A stretch of DNA of 64,000 nucleotides from JBDRLU01 sp043812795 (GTDB lineage Bacteria; Chloroflexota; Dehalococcoidia; Dehalococcoidales; UBA2162): NCBI GenBank assembly GCA_043812795.1, contig JBDRLU010000069.1, positions 45,045 to 109,044 of the forward strand, read 5' to 3'. A model generated the notes under the pieces. That model did no database searches and had not been told where the DNA came from. It was given only the letters and a program-made list of their open reading frames with translations. The position numbers and the translations under genes were made by a program. This document shows, in pieces, positions 44,033 through 53,383 of this stretch (the stretch's first letter is position 1; every line of letters starts with the position of its first letter).

Positions 44033-45478
44033 TTACGGCTGGTTTTTCTTCCGGTAGTATTCGACCATCAGCTTAATCGCTCTCCCCGCCCGGCTCATCG
44101 ACGCATAAAAAGGGATACCGGCGGTAATGAGCTTTGTCCTGGCTTCGTAAACCGGCTTCCACCAATAGTGGTCGTAATTATCGATACCCGGGCTCCTCTC
44201 TCCGACTATCACCAGCAACGGTTTTGCACTATCCTTCTTTATCTTGATGTATTCGTCGATATTGTTACTCAGCCGGGAAAGCATTCTTTCTTGGGTATTA
44301 AGAACAACACTTGTCCCTTCATTGAAATTGGCGATAAGCAGGTCGAAGTCCGGGTTAGCAGCCATCATCCGCAGCATATCCAAGTCGGTAAATTTAAACC
44401 CGCCCAGGATGGATACATCCGTCGGGTTCCCGACCCAGTCCCATATCGGAATACCTTTACTTTTTAGCTCCTGACGGATTTTATCCGGCAGGTTGATAAC
44501 GTCCAGCCCGGCCTCTTCGCAATCATCGGCGGAAAGTACGCTTGGTCCGCCGCCTCCACCGACGATACCCACCCTCAGCCCGGCAATCGGGGGCAAGAAA
44601 TAAAATGAGGTAACAACATCAGCCATTTCATCGAAATTATGAACGGGAATCGCCCCCGCCTGCATGACCAGATTTTCCCATGTCCGGAAAGAGCCGGCCA
44701 GTGAGGCGGTATGGGAGGCGGTGGCTCTCGTCCCGGCTTGGCCGCGGCCACCCTTAATGATAATTACCGGCTTGACCGGAGTCACCTTACGCAGGGTCTG
44801 GAAAAACCGGCGACCATCACGTACCCCTTCAACATACATCAGAATTATCTTTGTCTCCGGGTCCTACACCATATATTCCAGGTAATCCGATTCATTAAAA
44901 TCGACTGCATTGCCGTAGCTAATCGCTTTGCTGAAGCGGACACCCCGCAACGAAGCCAAATGGATAAAGTTAGCCGAACCGCCACCGGTCTGGGAAGCTA
45001 AGCTGACATACCCCGCCTCTTTAGGTAGGTTATACGCAAAAGAAATCCCCTGTCCGGGATAATATAGACCCATACAATTTGGCCCGATGAGGCGGATACC
45101 CAGTCTCTTAGCCTGTTCCAATATTTTCCGTTCGAGGTCAGCTGCCTCCGGACGCCCGGTCTCACTGAAACGGGCGGTATAAAGATGGACGGCTTTGACC
45201 CCTTTTTGAGAACCTTCCTCCAGCATCGGAATAACCTCGGCGGCGGGGATACATGAAATCACATAGTCCACAGAGTCCGGTACATCCCTGAGGCGTGCGT
45301 ATGTCTTGATACCCAGGATTTCCGGATAGCTGGGATTTACCGGGTAGATTTTACCTTTGTAGCCATACTCTAAAAGATGATGGGTATAGCTGTAACCCAT
45401 GGCATCGGGATTAGCCGAGGCTCCGAGCACGGCAATCGAACGGGGATGGAGAATTTCGTCTAACACGTGTGTCGCCAT
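44033..45478 (-). pseudogene. ADP-forming acyl-CoA synthetase alpha-type gene with one in-frame stop
   Basis: ADP-forming acetyl/acyl-CoA synthetases make ATP from acyl-CoA. The N-terminal part (44867-45478) has the CoA-binding Rossmann fold (SIAVLGASANPDAMGYSYTH, YPVNPSYPEILG, LIGPNCMGLY). The same frame continues as DPETKIILMYVEGVRDGRRF and the ligase-type domains down to 44033, but a TAG at 44864-44866 splits it (EYMV-stop-DPETK). Related proteins have Gln or Glu there. The whole frame would be about 481 residues, as in alpha subunits. No ATP-grasp beta subunit is seen next to it. Either a real nonsense mutation or a base-call error. Confidence 0.8.
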
Positions 45479-45524
45479 TAATATACCTCCTCAAGATTGG
45501 CACGACGTAAGCGCTGCCGGGAAG

Positions 45525-46196
45525 TTACATTAGGACTACTTCCTTAAGATCGGGAGCGATGATAAGCTTTGGTTCGGTTAATGCTTGAACCGCTTCAGCA
45601 TCCCACCCCGGAGCTAATTCTTTCAAGACCAGCCCTCCGGGCATAACTTCGATGACAGCGATGTCGGTAACAATCAAAGCGACGCACTTGGGAGCCGTCA
45701 GCGCATAAGTGCATTTTTTGACAATCTTAGGTTCACCGTTCCTGGCAGTGTGTTCCATAACGACAATCACTTTCTTCACACCAACGGCCAGGTCCATGGC
45801 CCCGCCGATACTACCGATACCCCTTCCGGGAAGGAGCCAGTTGGCCAGGTCGCCCTGCTCAGAAACCTGCATTCCCCCCAGAACGCAAATATCAATATGC
45901 CGGCCCCTGACCATGGCAAAGGACTCATCGTGAGAAAAGAAACTCATGCCCGGCTTGGGGGTCAGGTATTCGCCCCCGGCGTTAATCAGGTCGAGGTCGG
46001 CTTCATCGGGAGCCGCCGTCGGCCCGAAATTAAGCGCTCCATTCTCGGTATGGAACAAGACCTCCCTCCCTTCGGGGATGTAGTTGACGCAAAGGGTCGG
46101 GATGCCGATGCCCAGGTTGACCACCATGCCGTCCTGGAATTCTTTGGCAACACGCAGCGCCATCGTCTGCCGGTCTAACTTCTGTCTCTCAGTCAT
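45525..46196 (-). CDS. CoA-transferase subunit B
   Basis: Class I CoA-transferases move CoA between carboxylic acids. This 223-residue beta subunit has NLGIGIPTLCVNYIP and the catalytic Glu in HTENGALNFGP, the form in 3-oxoacid CoA-transferases. The segment GGMQVSEQGDLANWLLPG is also family-typical. It starts seven bases after subunit A without a Shine-Dalgarno, suggesting coupled translation. Together with the acyl-CoA synthetase and dehydrogenase genes it points to use or activation of short acids. Confidence 0.92.
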   Translation of the reverse strand: MTERQKLDRQTMALRVAKEFQDGMVVNLGIGIPTLCVNYIPEGREVLFHTENGALNFGPTAAPDEADLDLINAGGEYLTPKPGMSFFSHDESFAMVRGRHIDICVLGGMQVSEQGDLANWLLPGRGIGSIGGAMDLAVGVKKVIVVMEHTARNGEPKIVKKCTYALTAPKCVALIVTDIAVIEVMPGGLVLKELAPGWDAEAVQALTEPKLIIAPDLKEVVLM

Positions 46197-46203
46197 AGCG
46201 CCG

Positions 46204-46965
46204 CTAGTGTTCCTCTCTCCGTATCTTTTGTATGATTTTTGTCCTCGCTTCCTGCGGTCTCACCACCACCCTGTCCACATAGACCGCCGGCGTGACTATT
46301 TCTTCCGGGTCAAGCTTACCGACGGGGACGACTTCATCGACTTCGGCGATGGTAACATTGGCCGCACCGGCCATGGTAGCATTAAACGTCCGGGAAGTGC
46401 CCCGATAGATAAGGTTACCCAGCCTATCGGCTTTGTAAGCCCGGACCAGAGCAAAATCAGACTTGATGGGATACTCCAGAACGTAGGGGCGGCCATCGAT
46501 GACCCGTACTTCTTTCCCCTGCTCTATTATCGTGCCTGCCCCGGTCGGAGTAAAGAAGGCACCGATACCGGCTTTATTCGCTCTGATTCGTTCCGCCAGT
46601 GTTCCCTGCGGCACATTCTCTACTTCCACTTCATGCGCCTGAAACAATTTCTCGAAGGGAACAATTAGTTCCGGTGAAGCGCGGACCGGGAAAGAGGTAA
46701 TCGCTTTTTTAATCTGCTTATTCTCACAGAGAATGGAGACATCGTCCCACCAATCAGGAAGAGTCCGCCCCATCCTTTTCATAATCTCCCGGCCGAGGCC
46801 GGTATTATTGCTGACCATGGTCAGGTTCTTCGCTCCCTGCCTTGCCAGCGCCTGGATAAGCAGGCTAGGTACATTGGCGCCAAATCCGCCAAAGAGGATA
46901 ACAGCTCCGTCAAAGACATCTTTCACAGCCTCGTCAAAGCTGGCGACCACCTTATTTACTGACAT
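46204..46965 (-). CDS. CoA-transferase subunit A
   Basis: The 253-residue alpha subunit has GAVILFGGFGANVPSLLIQAL near the start (glycine-rich CoA loop), then NNTGLGREI and VENVPQGTLAERIRANKAGI and FFTPTGAGTIIEQG, as in 3-oxoacid CoA-transferase subunit A. It is directly upstream of subunit B in the same operon. The preferred acid cannot be read from the sequence. Confidence 0.92.
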   Translation of the reverse strand: MSVNKVVASFDEAVKDVFDGAVILFGGFGANVPSLLIQALARQGAKNLTMVSNNTGLGREIMKRMGRTLPDWWDDVSILCENKQIKKAITSFPVRASPELIVPFEKLFQAHEVEVENVPQGTLAERIRANKAGIGAFFTPTGAGTIIEQGKEVRVIDGRPYVLEYPIKSDFALVRAYKADRLGNLIYRGTSRTFNATMAGAANVTIAEVDEVVPVGKLDPEEIVTPAVYVDRVVVRPQEARTKIIQKIRREEH

Positions 46966-47049
46966 CCTGCATCCCTACCGTAAACTAAGCGGAGATTAAT
47001 ATCCCTCAAAGTAGCATGAGCAAATTTACTTGTCAAACCTGTGGTCAGC

Positions 47050-48186
47050 CTATTGTAACAATGACCGGGCGATAACCATTCGCTGTACTTCCGATGTTCC
47101 CTCGTAAATGGTGGTCAGCTTGGCATCACGGAAATAACGCTGCATCGGCGAGTCCATCATATAACCGTACCCGCCCAAAATTTGAATCCCCTGCGTTGCC
47201 GCCTGCATACATAGCTCGGTGGCAGTCAACTTCGCCATGGCGGCACAGGCGGAGAAAGGCTCGCCCCGATCAGCCAGAAAAGCCGCCTTATAGGTAAGCA
47301 ATCTAGCCGCCTCAAGCTGAGTGGCCATATCCGCCAGCATCCACTGTATGGCCTGGTTATGATTGATTGGGACACCGAACTGAACCCGTTGCTTGGAATA
47401 TTCAACCGATTTCTCCAACACTGCCTGGGTAATACCCAGAGCTTGAGCCGCAATCCCGATGCGTCCGCGGTCGAGGGTAGCCAGACACATTTTCATCCCC
47501 TGGCCTTCCTCACCGATACGGTTACTGGCCGGGATACGGCAGTCCTCAAAAGCTAGCTCGGCATTGGTGGCCGCCCGCATACCGAGTTTGTCGTATTTCT
47601 TGCCCTGGCTGAAGCCTGGCGTTCCCTTCTCAACGATAAAAGCCGTCATGCCGCGCTTGCCCAGGGCCGGGATATTAGCAAAAACGACCGCAGTATCAGC
47701 CACATCGCCGTTGGTGATAAAGACCTTATTGCCGTTAAGGATATAGACATCGCCTTCTTTAACGGCGGTGGTCTTAATGGCCGCGATGTCACTGCCGGCT
47801 TCAGGTTCGGTGATAGCCATAGCGCCGATTTTTTCACCTCTGGCCAGGGGTACAACAAATTTCTTCCGCTGCTCCTCATTTCCGTAGTTGTAAATTAGCT
47901 CGGTACATAGACATAAATGGCCATCCAGAATATCGGCGGTGGAAGCGCAAGCCCGGGCAATTTCTTCAGTGGCAATAGCTAGGGAAACAGCATCGGCACC
48001 GCCGCCGCCATACTCAGGCGGAATGGTCAGGCCAAGCAGTCCCGCTTCGGCCATGATTTTAAAGTTGTCCCTGGCAAAGGCTTGTTTTCGGTCAAGCTCA
48101 TCGGCCACCGGAGCGAACTTGTTGCTGGCCAGCTCCCGTACCGTCGTCTGTAACATCTTTTGCTCTTCGGTCAATGTAAAATCCAA
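47050..48186 (-). CDS. Acyl-CoA dehydrogenase
   Basis: This 378-residue flavoenzyme oxidises acyl-CoA to enoyl-CoA. It has the N-terminal helical domain (MDFTLTEEQKML), AMAITEPEAGSDIAA (FAD/substrate beta-domain signature), VQFGVPINHNQAIQWMLADM, and QILGGYGYMMDSPMQRYFRDAK with the C-terminal IYEGTSEVQRMVIAR, where Glu is the usual catalytic base. TTG at 48186 is chosen as start because AGGAGG lies seven bases upstream; longer in-frame starts overlap the upstream radical SAM gene. An electron-transferring flavoprotein gene is not in the window. Confidence 0.93.
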   Translation of the reverse strand: MDFTLTEEQKMLQTTVRELASNKFAPVADELDRKQAFARDNFKIMAEAGLLGLTIPPEYGGGGADAVSLAIATEEIARACASTADILDGHLCLCTELIYNYGNEEQRKKFVVPLARGEKIGAMAITEPEAGSDIAAIKTTAVKEGDVYILNGNKVFITNGDVADTAVVFANIPALGKRGMTAFIVEKGTPGFSQGKKYDKLGMRAATNAELAFEDCRIPASNRIGEEGQGMKMCLATLDRGRIGIAAQALGITQAVLEKSVEYSKQRVQFGVPINHNQAIQWMLADMATQLEAARLLTYKAAFLADRGEPFSACAAMAKLTATELCMQAATQGIQILGGYGYMMDSPMQRYFRDAKLTTIYEGTSEVQRMVIARSLLQ

Positions 48187-48227
48187 GCTTTGTCCTCCTA
48201 TCATTACTGATGGTGTCTTTGTGATAG

Positions 48228-49334
48228 CTATTTTAGCAAAGAGCGTACCCACTCCCGTTTGACCCAGAGAGCACAGCCTCCCTCCGTTTCTCTCAGCTCA
48301 CCATGGTTCCGGCGGATTGCCTCCAGGAATGGTGACTGCAAAGCGTCCTTCAGTGAGGAATCACGCAGGTTTATATCGGAGTAGGGGGCAAAGGGACATG
48401 GCTCGACGTTACCCTCGGCACTGATATGGATGAACCCTCGCCCGGCGGACAGACAACCCCCGATTTCATCTTCATCCCCGGGTACGGCGATAAACAAGGC
48501 CGGGTACTGTGAGCGAAAGGAGTCCCGCCGTTGAATAAGACCGGCACGCTGCTCATCGGTAAGCAGCCAATCTTCCGTACCGGGTTCGACCGGCGTATAT
48601 TCGACGAAGAAAAACAGTTTACAGCCCAGATTGACTAGGCCCTTAATAAATGAATCGTCGGTTATCGTGGCAAAGTTCGACCTGGTTACCGTTAAGGACA
48701 CACTCCAGAAAATGCCCTGTTTCCGCAACCTCCCGGCCAGTTTCTGGAGTCGAGCAAAGACGCCTTCACCCCTTCGCCCATCGGTCTCATTTTCGTCTCC
48801 TTCCAGGCTGATTACCGGGACGACGTTTTTCTGCTCCTTCAATTTCTTCAGCATTTCTTCGTCAATGAGGAGGCCATTGGTGAAGACGAGGAAAATGACT
48901 TCGGGGTAATCTCCGGTGATGTCCAGCATTTCCGGGCGGAGGAATGGTTCGCCACCAGCGACCACGACAAATGAGATACCAAGCTCCCTGGCCTCACCGA
49001 TAATACCTCTAAGCTTGTCCCCATTCATCTCGGTACCTGCCGGGACATTACGGGCGTGGTGGTAGCAGCCTTTACAATGTAGATTGCACCGGTTGGTAAT
49101 GCTGAAAATCATAATCGGCGGCACGTGAGTACCTTGTCCGGCCCAAGCAGCCCTTGTTCGTGCCGCTCGCTGCTGCCACCTTACCGTCCGGAAAAAGAAA
49201 AAGGCCTGGGCGGGACGGGTGATGCTGACCCGTAGGGCGTCTTTAAAGAAGATTTTGAGGGATCGGTTAAGGACACGACGGAAGTCGCTGTCCGGCCTGT
49301 CTTCCACGCTGGCTTTCAGAGTATCGCTCGCCAC
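48228..49334 (-). CDS. Radical SAM protein with SPASM-like C-terminus
   Basis: This 368-residue protein has the radical SAM cluster CNLHCKGC (Cys83, Cys87, Cys90) after SITNR, then VVVAGGEPFLRPEM (GGE motif), and a C-terminal segment with spaced cysteines (CLSAGRG, NVEPCPFAPYSD, GGCALW) like the twitch/SPASM fold. The N-terminal 60 residues are basic and contain Phe-rich helices. GTG at 49334 follows GAGGAG. Similar proteins alter peptides or make cofactors or lipids. No small peptide substrate gene is seen beside it. Confidence 0.85.
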   Translation of the reverse strand: MASDTLKASVEDRPDSDFRRVLNRSLKIFFKDALRVSITRPAQAFFFFRTVRWQQRAARTRAAWAGQGTHVPPIMIFSITNRCNLHCKGCYHHARNVPAGTEMNGDKLRGIIGEARELGISFVVVAGGEPFLRPEMLDITGDYPEVIFLVFTNGLLIDEEMLKKLKEQKNVVPVISLEGDENETDGRRGEGVFARLQKLAGRLRKQGIFWSVSLTVTRSNFATITDDSFIKGLVNLGCKLFFFVEYTPVEPGTEDWLLTDEQRAGLIQRRDSFRSQYPALFIAVPGDEDEIGGCLSAGRGFIHISAEGNVEPCPFAPYSDINLRDSSLKDALQSPFLEAIRRNHGELRETEGGCALWVKREWVRSLLK

Positions 49335-49456
49335 AATTTACTCCTCAGCGCTGCAAACTCAAGTATCTTGTTCTAGCCGTCTTCTTTTTGCCAGAATCTG
49401 CAGACAGTATAGTGTTTTTTAACCTATGAACGCAACAACACTTAAAGTGGAGTTCA

Positions 49457-49479
49457 GCCTTGATTATATTAATCAAGGC
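49457..49479. terminator. Perfect hairpin between DUF4129 and radical SAM genes
   Basis: GCCTTGATTA (49457-49466) and TAATCAAGGC (49470-49479) form a perfect 10-base-pair stem with a three-base loop. It lies just after the DUF4129 stop, but no T run follows on the minus strand, so it may also be an operator or a processing site. Confidence 0.4.
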
Positions 49480-49492
49480 GAACAGGCCTACT

Positions 49493-51022
49493 TTACTCAG
49501 TCTGTGGCTCTTTTTCAAGCAATGACTTGAGCGCCCGCCAGAGGCTATTGGCATCATCTATCTGTTTATCGCCGGCTTGAAGGTCACCGTAACGCACATC
49601 GATATAAAGACGGGTAAGGCCGCTCAGTGGCTCGCCGCTGCCGGGCATTGCCTGTCCCAGCCGAGTGGAGTATTCCAGCGGTGTCTCATCACGTCGTCGG
49701 GGAACTAGGCCCAGGTGGGCCGCTTCCCACAGCAAGCGGCGGTAAATCTCCCGGATATCCAGTCTTTCCCGGATGTCCGGCCGGCGGTACCAGTCCGGTA
49801 TGGTGTCTTCCAGTGGCGGTTTACTTTTAGGAGTCAGGCGCTGCCGGAACGATTTGAAGAACAGGCGCAGGTCAGCCATCAGTCCATCCCAGCTCCAGAG
49901 CGACTCATGTATCTCTTCTACATCATCCCTCGTTTGAGCCGACCAGTAGCGAAAGACTGCCCGGCTCAGCAGGAAGAAGACAAATAAAGTTACCAGGACG
50001 AAAAGGCCCCACTTCATCGCCAGGACAACCTGCGGGGAAAGGGTCCGGCTCGCAATTTCGGGCAGGTCATTCGGTCCGAGCGGTCCTGATGACTGAAAAG
50101 GTTGCGGTGGTTGTCCGTGCTGAAACCAGCCGATGATTATCTGCCCGAGATAGACCAGACCCTGCACCACCAACCCGATGGGGAGAAGTAGGTAATAGAA
50201 AGCCTTGAGCAGGAGGTCGGAGGCTGAATTTAAGAGCACGCCGAGAAAGGCAACGACCTGAGACGAGAATACGGCGGAGACAGCCACACCGACGATGATA
50301 ATCCCGCCAATAATGGCTACGATAATCAAGAGCCAGCGGCGGCCAAAAGCCATCGGCCCTTCCTTCATTCTTGCCTGGATATTTTTCAGGTTATGCAGGG
50401 CCAGTGCTGCCAGACCAAAGAAGAAAAAGCCGGTCACATAAAGTCCGATGGCGGAGGCCGAGTTTCCGAGGGAGTAGGCTCCGGCAGTGATTGTCCAGAA
50501 GATGAGTAGCATCACTAACGCCGCCAGTCCGACCAGGAAGGCGCGATAGATATCTTCGAAATACAGAGTGGACCGCCCCCACCTTATGCCACGCCACCAG
50601 AGGTACACTCCCACCAGTGGGGCGATTGCCACCGGATGGGGGTGAGTAAAACTGTCCAGTAGCAGCCGGCCGGTATAAAGAAACCACCGGCCATCCAGCC
50701 AGCCAAAACCTGCCCCGTATTCAACACGTACGGCCAGAAAAATGGCCAGCACACCACTGGCGATAATAGCCAACCGGACCCGCCGCAGCGGCCATCTCTG
50801 ACGGATGAAGAATTTAGTCACGAAGTAGGCGGTACCGAGTAAGATAATTAAAGCTATCAGACCCAATGACGGGCGTTGTCCGATAAAGGCGGGCCATTTC
50901 CCTAACCAGATGAGCCAGGGATAGAGCCAGCAAACTTCCATCAGGATTACGGCCAGCGGGGACAATATAATGGCGGCCTCGTCTAAATTAGCCAGTGAAT
51001 GAAAAATCTTCGTCCTAATCAT
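49493..51022 (-). CDS. DUF4129 domain membrane protein
   Basis: This 509-residue protein has about eight hydrophobic spans over the first 350 residues, arranged in groups, and a soluble C-terminal part with DIREIYRRLLWEAAHLGL and a GLTRLYIDVRYGD ending, the DUF4129 signature. Such proteins are usually beside MoxR ATPases, DUF58 proteins and transglutaminases, and are thought to act in envelope assembly. It is the last gene of the MoxR-DUF58-DUF4129 operon, 7 bases after DUF58. The transglutaminase usually fused or adjacent is not seen here. Confidence 0.82.
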   Translation of the reverse strand: MIRTKIFHSLANLDEAAIILSPLAVILMEVCWLYPWLIWLGKWPAFIGQRPSLGLIALIILLGTAYFVTKFFIRQRWPLRRVRLAIIASGVLAIFLAVRVEYGAGFGWLDGRWFLYTGRLLLDSFTHPHPVAIAPLVGVYLWWRGIRWGRSTLYFEDIYRAFLVGLAALVMLLIFWTITAGAYSLGNSASAIGLYVTGFFFFGLAALALHNLKNIQARMKEGPMAFGRRWLLIIVAIIGGIIIVGVAVSAVFSSQVVAFLGVLLNSASDLLLKAFYYLLLPIGLVVQGLVYLGQIIIGWFQHGQPPQPFQSSGPLGPNDLPEIASRTLSPQVVLAMKWGLFVLVTLFVFFLLSRAVFRYWSAQTRDDVEEIHESLWSWDGLMADLRLFFKSFRQRLTPKSKPPLEDTIPDWYRRPDIRERLDIREIYRRLLWEAAHLGLVPRRRDETPLEYSTRLGQAMPGSGEPLSGLTRLYIDVRYGDLQAGDKQIDDANSLWRALKSLLEKEPQTE

Positions 51023-51029
51023 ATCGGTA

Positions 51030-52256
51030 CTATTGACTCTCTACATTCAATGTTTCCAGTTCGCGCCAGGCCACCGTATCCGGAATATGATATACCGTCA
51101 GGCCATCGGTACTTATTACCGGCTCGGTGCCTCCCACCAGAATCAGCGCCAGGCTCCGCCCGGCTCTTTTTATCGCATTCAGAGTGGCGAAAAGTGCCTC
51201 CGTTGGCATTGCCGTTATCACCACGATGGTACTGCCCCAGGGAAGGCTCCGGCTTTCACTTGAAATAAGGCGGGATACCGGCATCGCCTCAGTGGGGTGC
51301 ACCTGCGCCAGGACCTCAAGCAGGCGCGCAAGCTGCTCTGTATGCTGGCTGGGTGGGACCCGGATTGGTTCGTCGGAAAACGACCGGCTCTGGTTAACAT
51401 ACAGGCCGACCCGATAGCCTTCGTCCAGAGCATACTTGGCGATAGAAGCGCTGGCAATAATTGCCAGTTCGAAAAGCTGTGGCACACTGCCCCACAACGG
51501 CGGGTTTGTCGTCCGGACATCGAGAAAAATGCCCATGTCTACCGTCGTGGTCGGCTCGAAAATCCTGGTATATAACTGGCCGAGGCGGGCAGTCGTCTTC
51601 CAGTGAATTCGTTTCAGACTGTCACCGTACTGGTATTCTCTTACGCCCAGAGTGAGGATTGGGTCCTGGGAAATATGTCTGCGGGTGCGGATATCACCCA
51701 TCGGCTGCTTTGACGGAATACCCAGCTTTTCCAACGGTAATATCTTGGGATATACCATCAGGGAATCTATGGACGTGGTCTCCGTTTCGCGATTAAAAAA
51801 ACCGAATAGGTCGCCGGAACGGATGCGGGCGGGACCGAAAGTAAAGAGACCCCGCTGCGAGCACCGCACCGGGTAACGCCGTTTTACACCGTGATACCAG
51901 CTCAGTGGCAGCAGGTTACTGAGAATAGCCCGGTTTACTTTATGTGATGAGGTCGTGCTGCCTTTGAGGAGCGTTACCTCTTCCGGTATTTCGTCATCAA
52001 TCTGGAGCCAGGGTAACGGCAGGAGCTTACGGTTGGCTATTTCTATCTCAAGCTGTACCTCTTCACCGAAGAAGACACGGTTGTCGCTTAGCCGCCGGCG
52101 GTAATCAATACGACTCAGGCAATAGCGGCCCCACAGCCTGGCCACACCACCGGCCATAAAAAAGAGCAGAGCGGTCAGCAAGAGCGGCGCCTGACGTAGA
52201 ATCAGGCTGACGATGAAGAGCAGCGCCGGGATGACTAGCCAGTAGCTGCCGAGCAT
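51030..52256 (-). CDS. DUF58 domain protein
   Basis: This 408-residue protein has two N-terminal membrane helices (LVIPALLFIVSLILRQ; LLLTALLFFMAGG), then the DUF58 domain with the hallmark VREYQYGDSLKRIHWKTTAR and a von Willebrand A-like fold (IFLDVRTTNPP). The family works with MoxR ATPases, probably as a chaperone-assembled complex. It starts one base after the MoxR stop on the same strand, so the genes are tightly coupled. Confidence 0.88.
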   Translation of the reverse strand: MLGSYWLVIPALLFIVSLILRQAPLLLTALLFFMAGGVARLWGRYCLSRIDYRRRLSDNRVFFGEEVQLEIEIANRKLLPLPWLQIDDEIPEEVTLLKGSTTSSHKVNRAILSNLLPLSWYHGVKRRYPVRCSQRGLFTFGPARIRSGDLFGFFNRETETTSIDSLMVYPKILPLEKLGIPSKQPMGDIRTRRHISQDPILTLGVREYQYGDSLKRIHWKTTARLGQLYTRIFEPTTTVDMGIFLDVRTTNPPLWGSVPQLFELAIIASASIAKYALDEGYRVGLYVNQSRSFSDEPIRVPPSQHTEQLARLLEVLAQVHPTEAMPVSRLISSESRSLPWGSTIVVITAMPTEALFATLNAIKRAGRSLALILVGGTEPVISTDGLTVYHIPDTVAWRELETLNVESQ

Positions 52257-52257
52257 C

Positions 52258-53235
52258 TCACTTTTCCTTGGTTTCGACTACTTCTTCGACCGGCACCGGC
52301 ACAGAATCGATTATTTCGCTGATGATAGCTTCAGCAGTATGGCCTCTGAGGTGGCTTTCGGCCTTGGGCATGATACGGTGGACGAGCACGAAGTTGGCGA
52401 GGTATTTGACATCGTCCGGAATAACGAAAGTCCGGCGGCGGAGCGCGGCCAGAGCCTGTGTGGCCCGGTACAGTGCCAGCATCGCCCGCGGGCTGGCGCC
52501 CAGTTGCAGCGAAGGGTACTTTCGGGTGGCATGAATGAGACGTATAATGTAATCTTCGACATCAGCATTAACGTGTACCGTGCGGCACGCCGCTTGCATT
52601 TGCAGAAGCTCATCAGCCGAAACAACCGGCGCCAGTTCTTCCAGCGGGTCGAACTGTCGGAAGCGAGACAGCAGCAGGCGGTCATCGGCTTCGGTTGGAT
52701 AGCCTATCTTGATTTTGAGAAGAAAGCGGTCAAGCTGGGCCTCGGGTAGGGGGAAAGTGCCTTCCAGTTCAATCGGGTTCTGTGTCGCCAGCACTATGAA
52801 AGGCCGCGGCAGTGGCCTCGTTTCTCCTTCGGCGGTAATCTGGTGTTCCTGCATGGCTTCCAGCAGGGCAGACTGAGTACGCGGAGTTGCCCGGTTAATC
52901 TCATCAGCCAGCACCACCTGGGCCATCACCAGCCCGGCTCTGAATTCGAAATCCGAAGTCTTCTGGTTAAAGATATAAGTGCCGGTGATATCCGAAGGCA
53001 GCAGGTCGGTGGTGCACTGGATGCGCCGGAAGGTGCAGCCAAGTGAACGGGCGATAGATTTGGCCAGCATGGTCTTGCCGATACCCGGCACGTCCTCGAT
53101 AAGAACATGCCCTTCGCAGAGAAGGGCAACAATGGCCAGTTCGACGACCTCTCCCTTGCCGACGATGACCCGTTCGATATTTTCCTTTACTTTACTCCCG
53201 ATATCACTGATGCGGCTAACGGCACTATCTTCCAT
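52258..53235 (-). CDS. MoxR-family AAA+ ATPase
   Basis: This 325-residue AAA+ protein has the Walker A loop EDVPGIGKTMLAKSIARS, Walker B VVLADEINRATPRTQSALLEAM and sensor FIVLATQNPIELEGTFPLPEAQLDRF, all typical of MoxR/RavA-type chaperones. The C-terminal helical lid follows (RKYPSLQLGASPRAMLALYR). It heads the operon; GAGAGGG lies before the ATG. It probably helps assemble or activate the DUF58 and DUF4129 partners. Confidence 0.94.
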   Translation of the reverse strand: MEDSAVSRISDIGSKVKENIERVIVGKGEVVELAIVALLCEGHVLIEDVPGIGKTMLAKSIARSLGCTFRRIQCTTDLLPSDITGTYIFNQKTSDFEFRAGLVMAQVVLADEINRATPRTQSALLEAMQEHQITAEGETRPLPRPFIVLATQNPIELEGTFPLPEAQLDRFLLKIKIGYPTEADDRLLLSRFRQFDPLEELAPVVSADELLQMQAACRTVHVNADVEDYIIRLIHATRKYPSLQLGASPRAMLALYRATQALAALRRRTFVIPDDVKYLANFVLVHRIMPKAESHLRGHTAEAIISEIIDSVPVPVEEVVETKEK

Positions 53236-53322
53236 ACCCTCTCGTTCCTTCGCAACAGGTAACCACCTTAGCTAAGGTTATAATGAATGCAGGCAATAGT
53301 CAAATAAGCTGGTTTTCAGTCC

Positions 53323-53351
53323 TTGCCAACGTTTCGTCATGACGGTATCAT
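53323..53351 (+). promoter_or_regulatory. Probable promoter for the PIG-L gene at 53384
   Basis: TTGCCA (53323-53328) and TATCAT (53346-53351) are 17 bases apart, ending about 32 bases before the ATG. Confidence 0.5.
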
Positions 53352-53383
53352 AAATTGAGTAATGCTAATAGTCGTGGAGCTCT

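Noticed and set aside
44864..44866. TAG read as pyrrolysine
   Set aside because: The protein is not a methylamine methyltransferase and no Pyl genes are seen; readthrough has no support.
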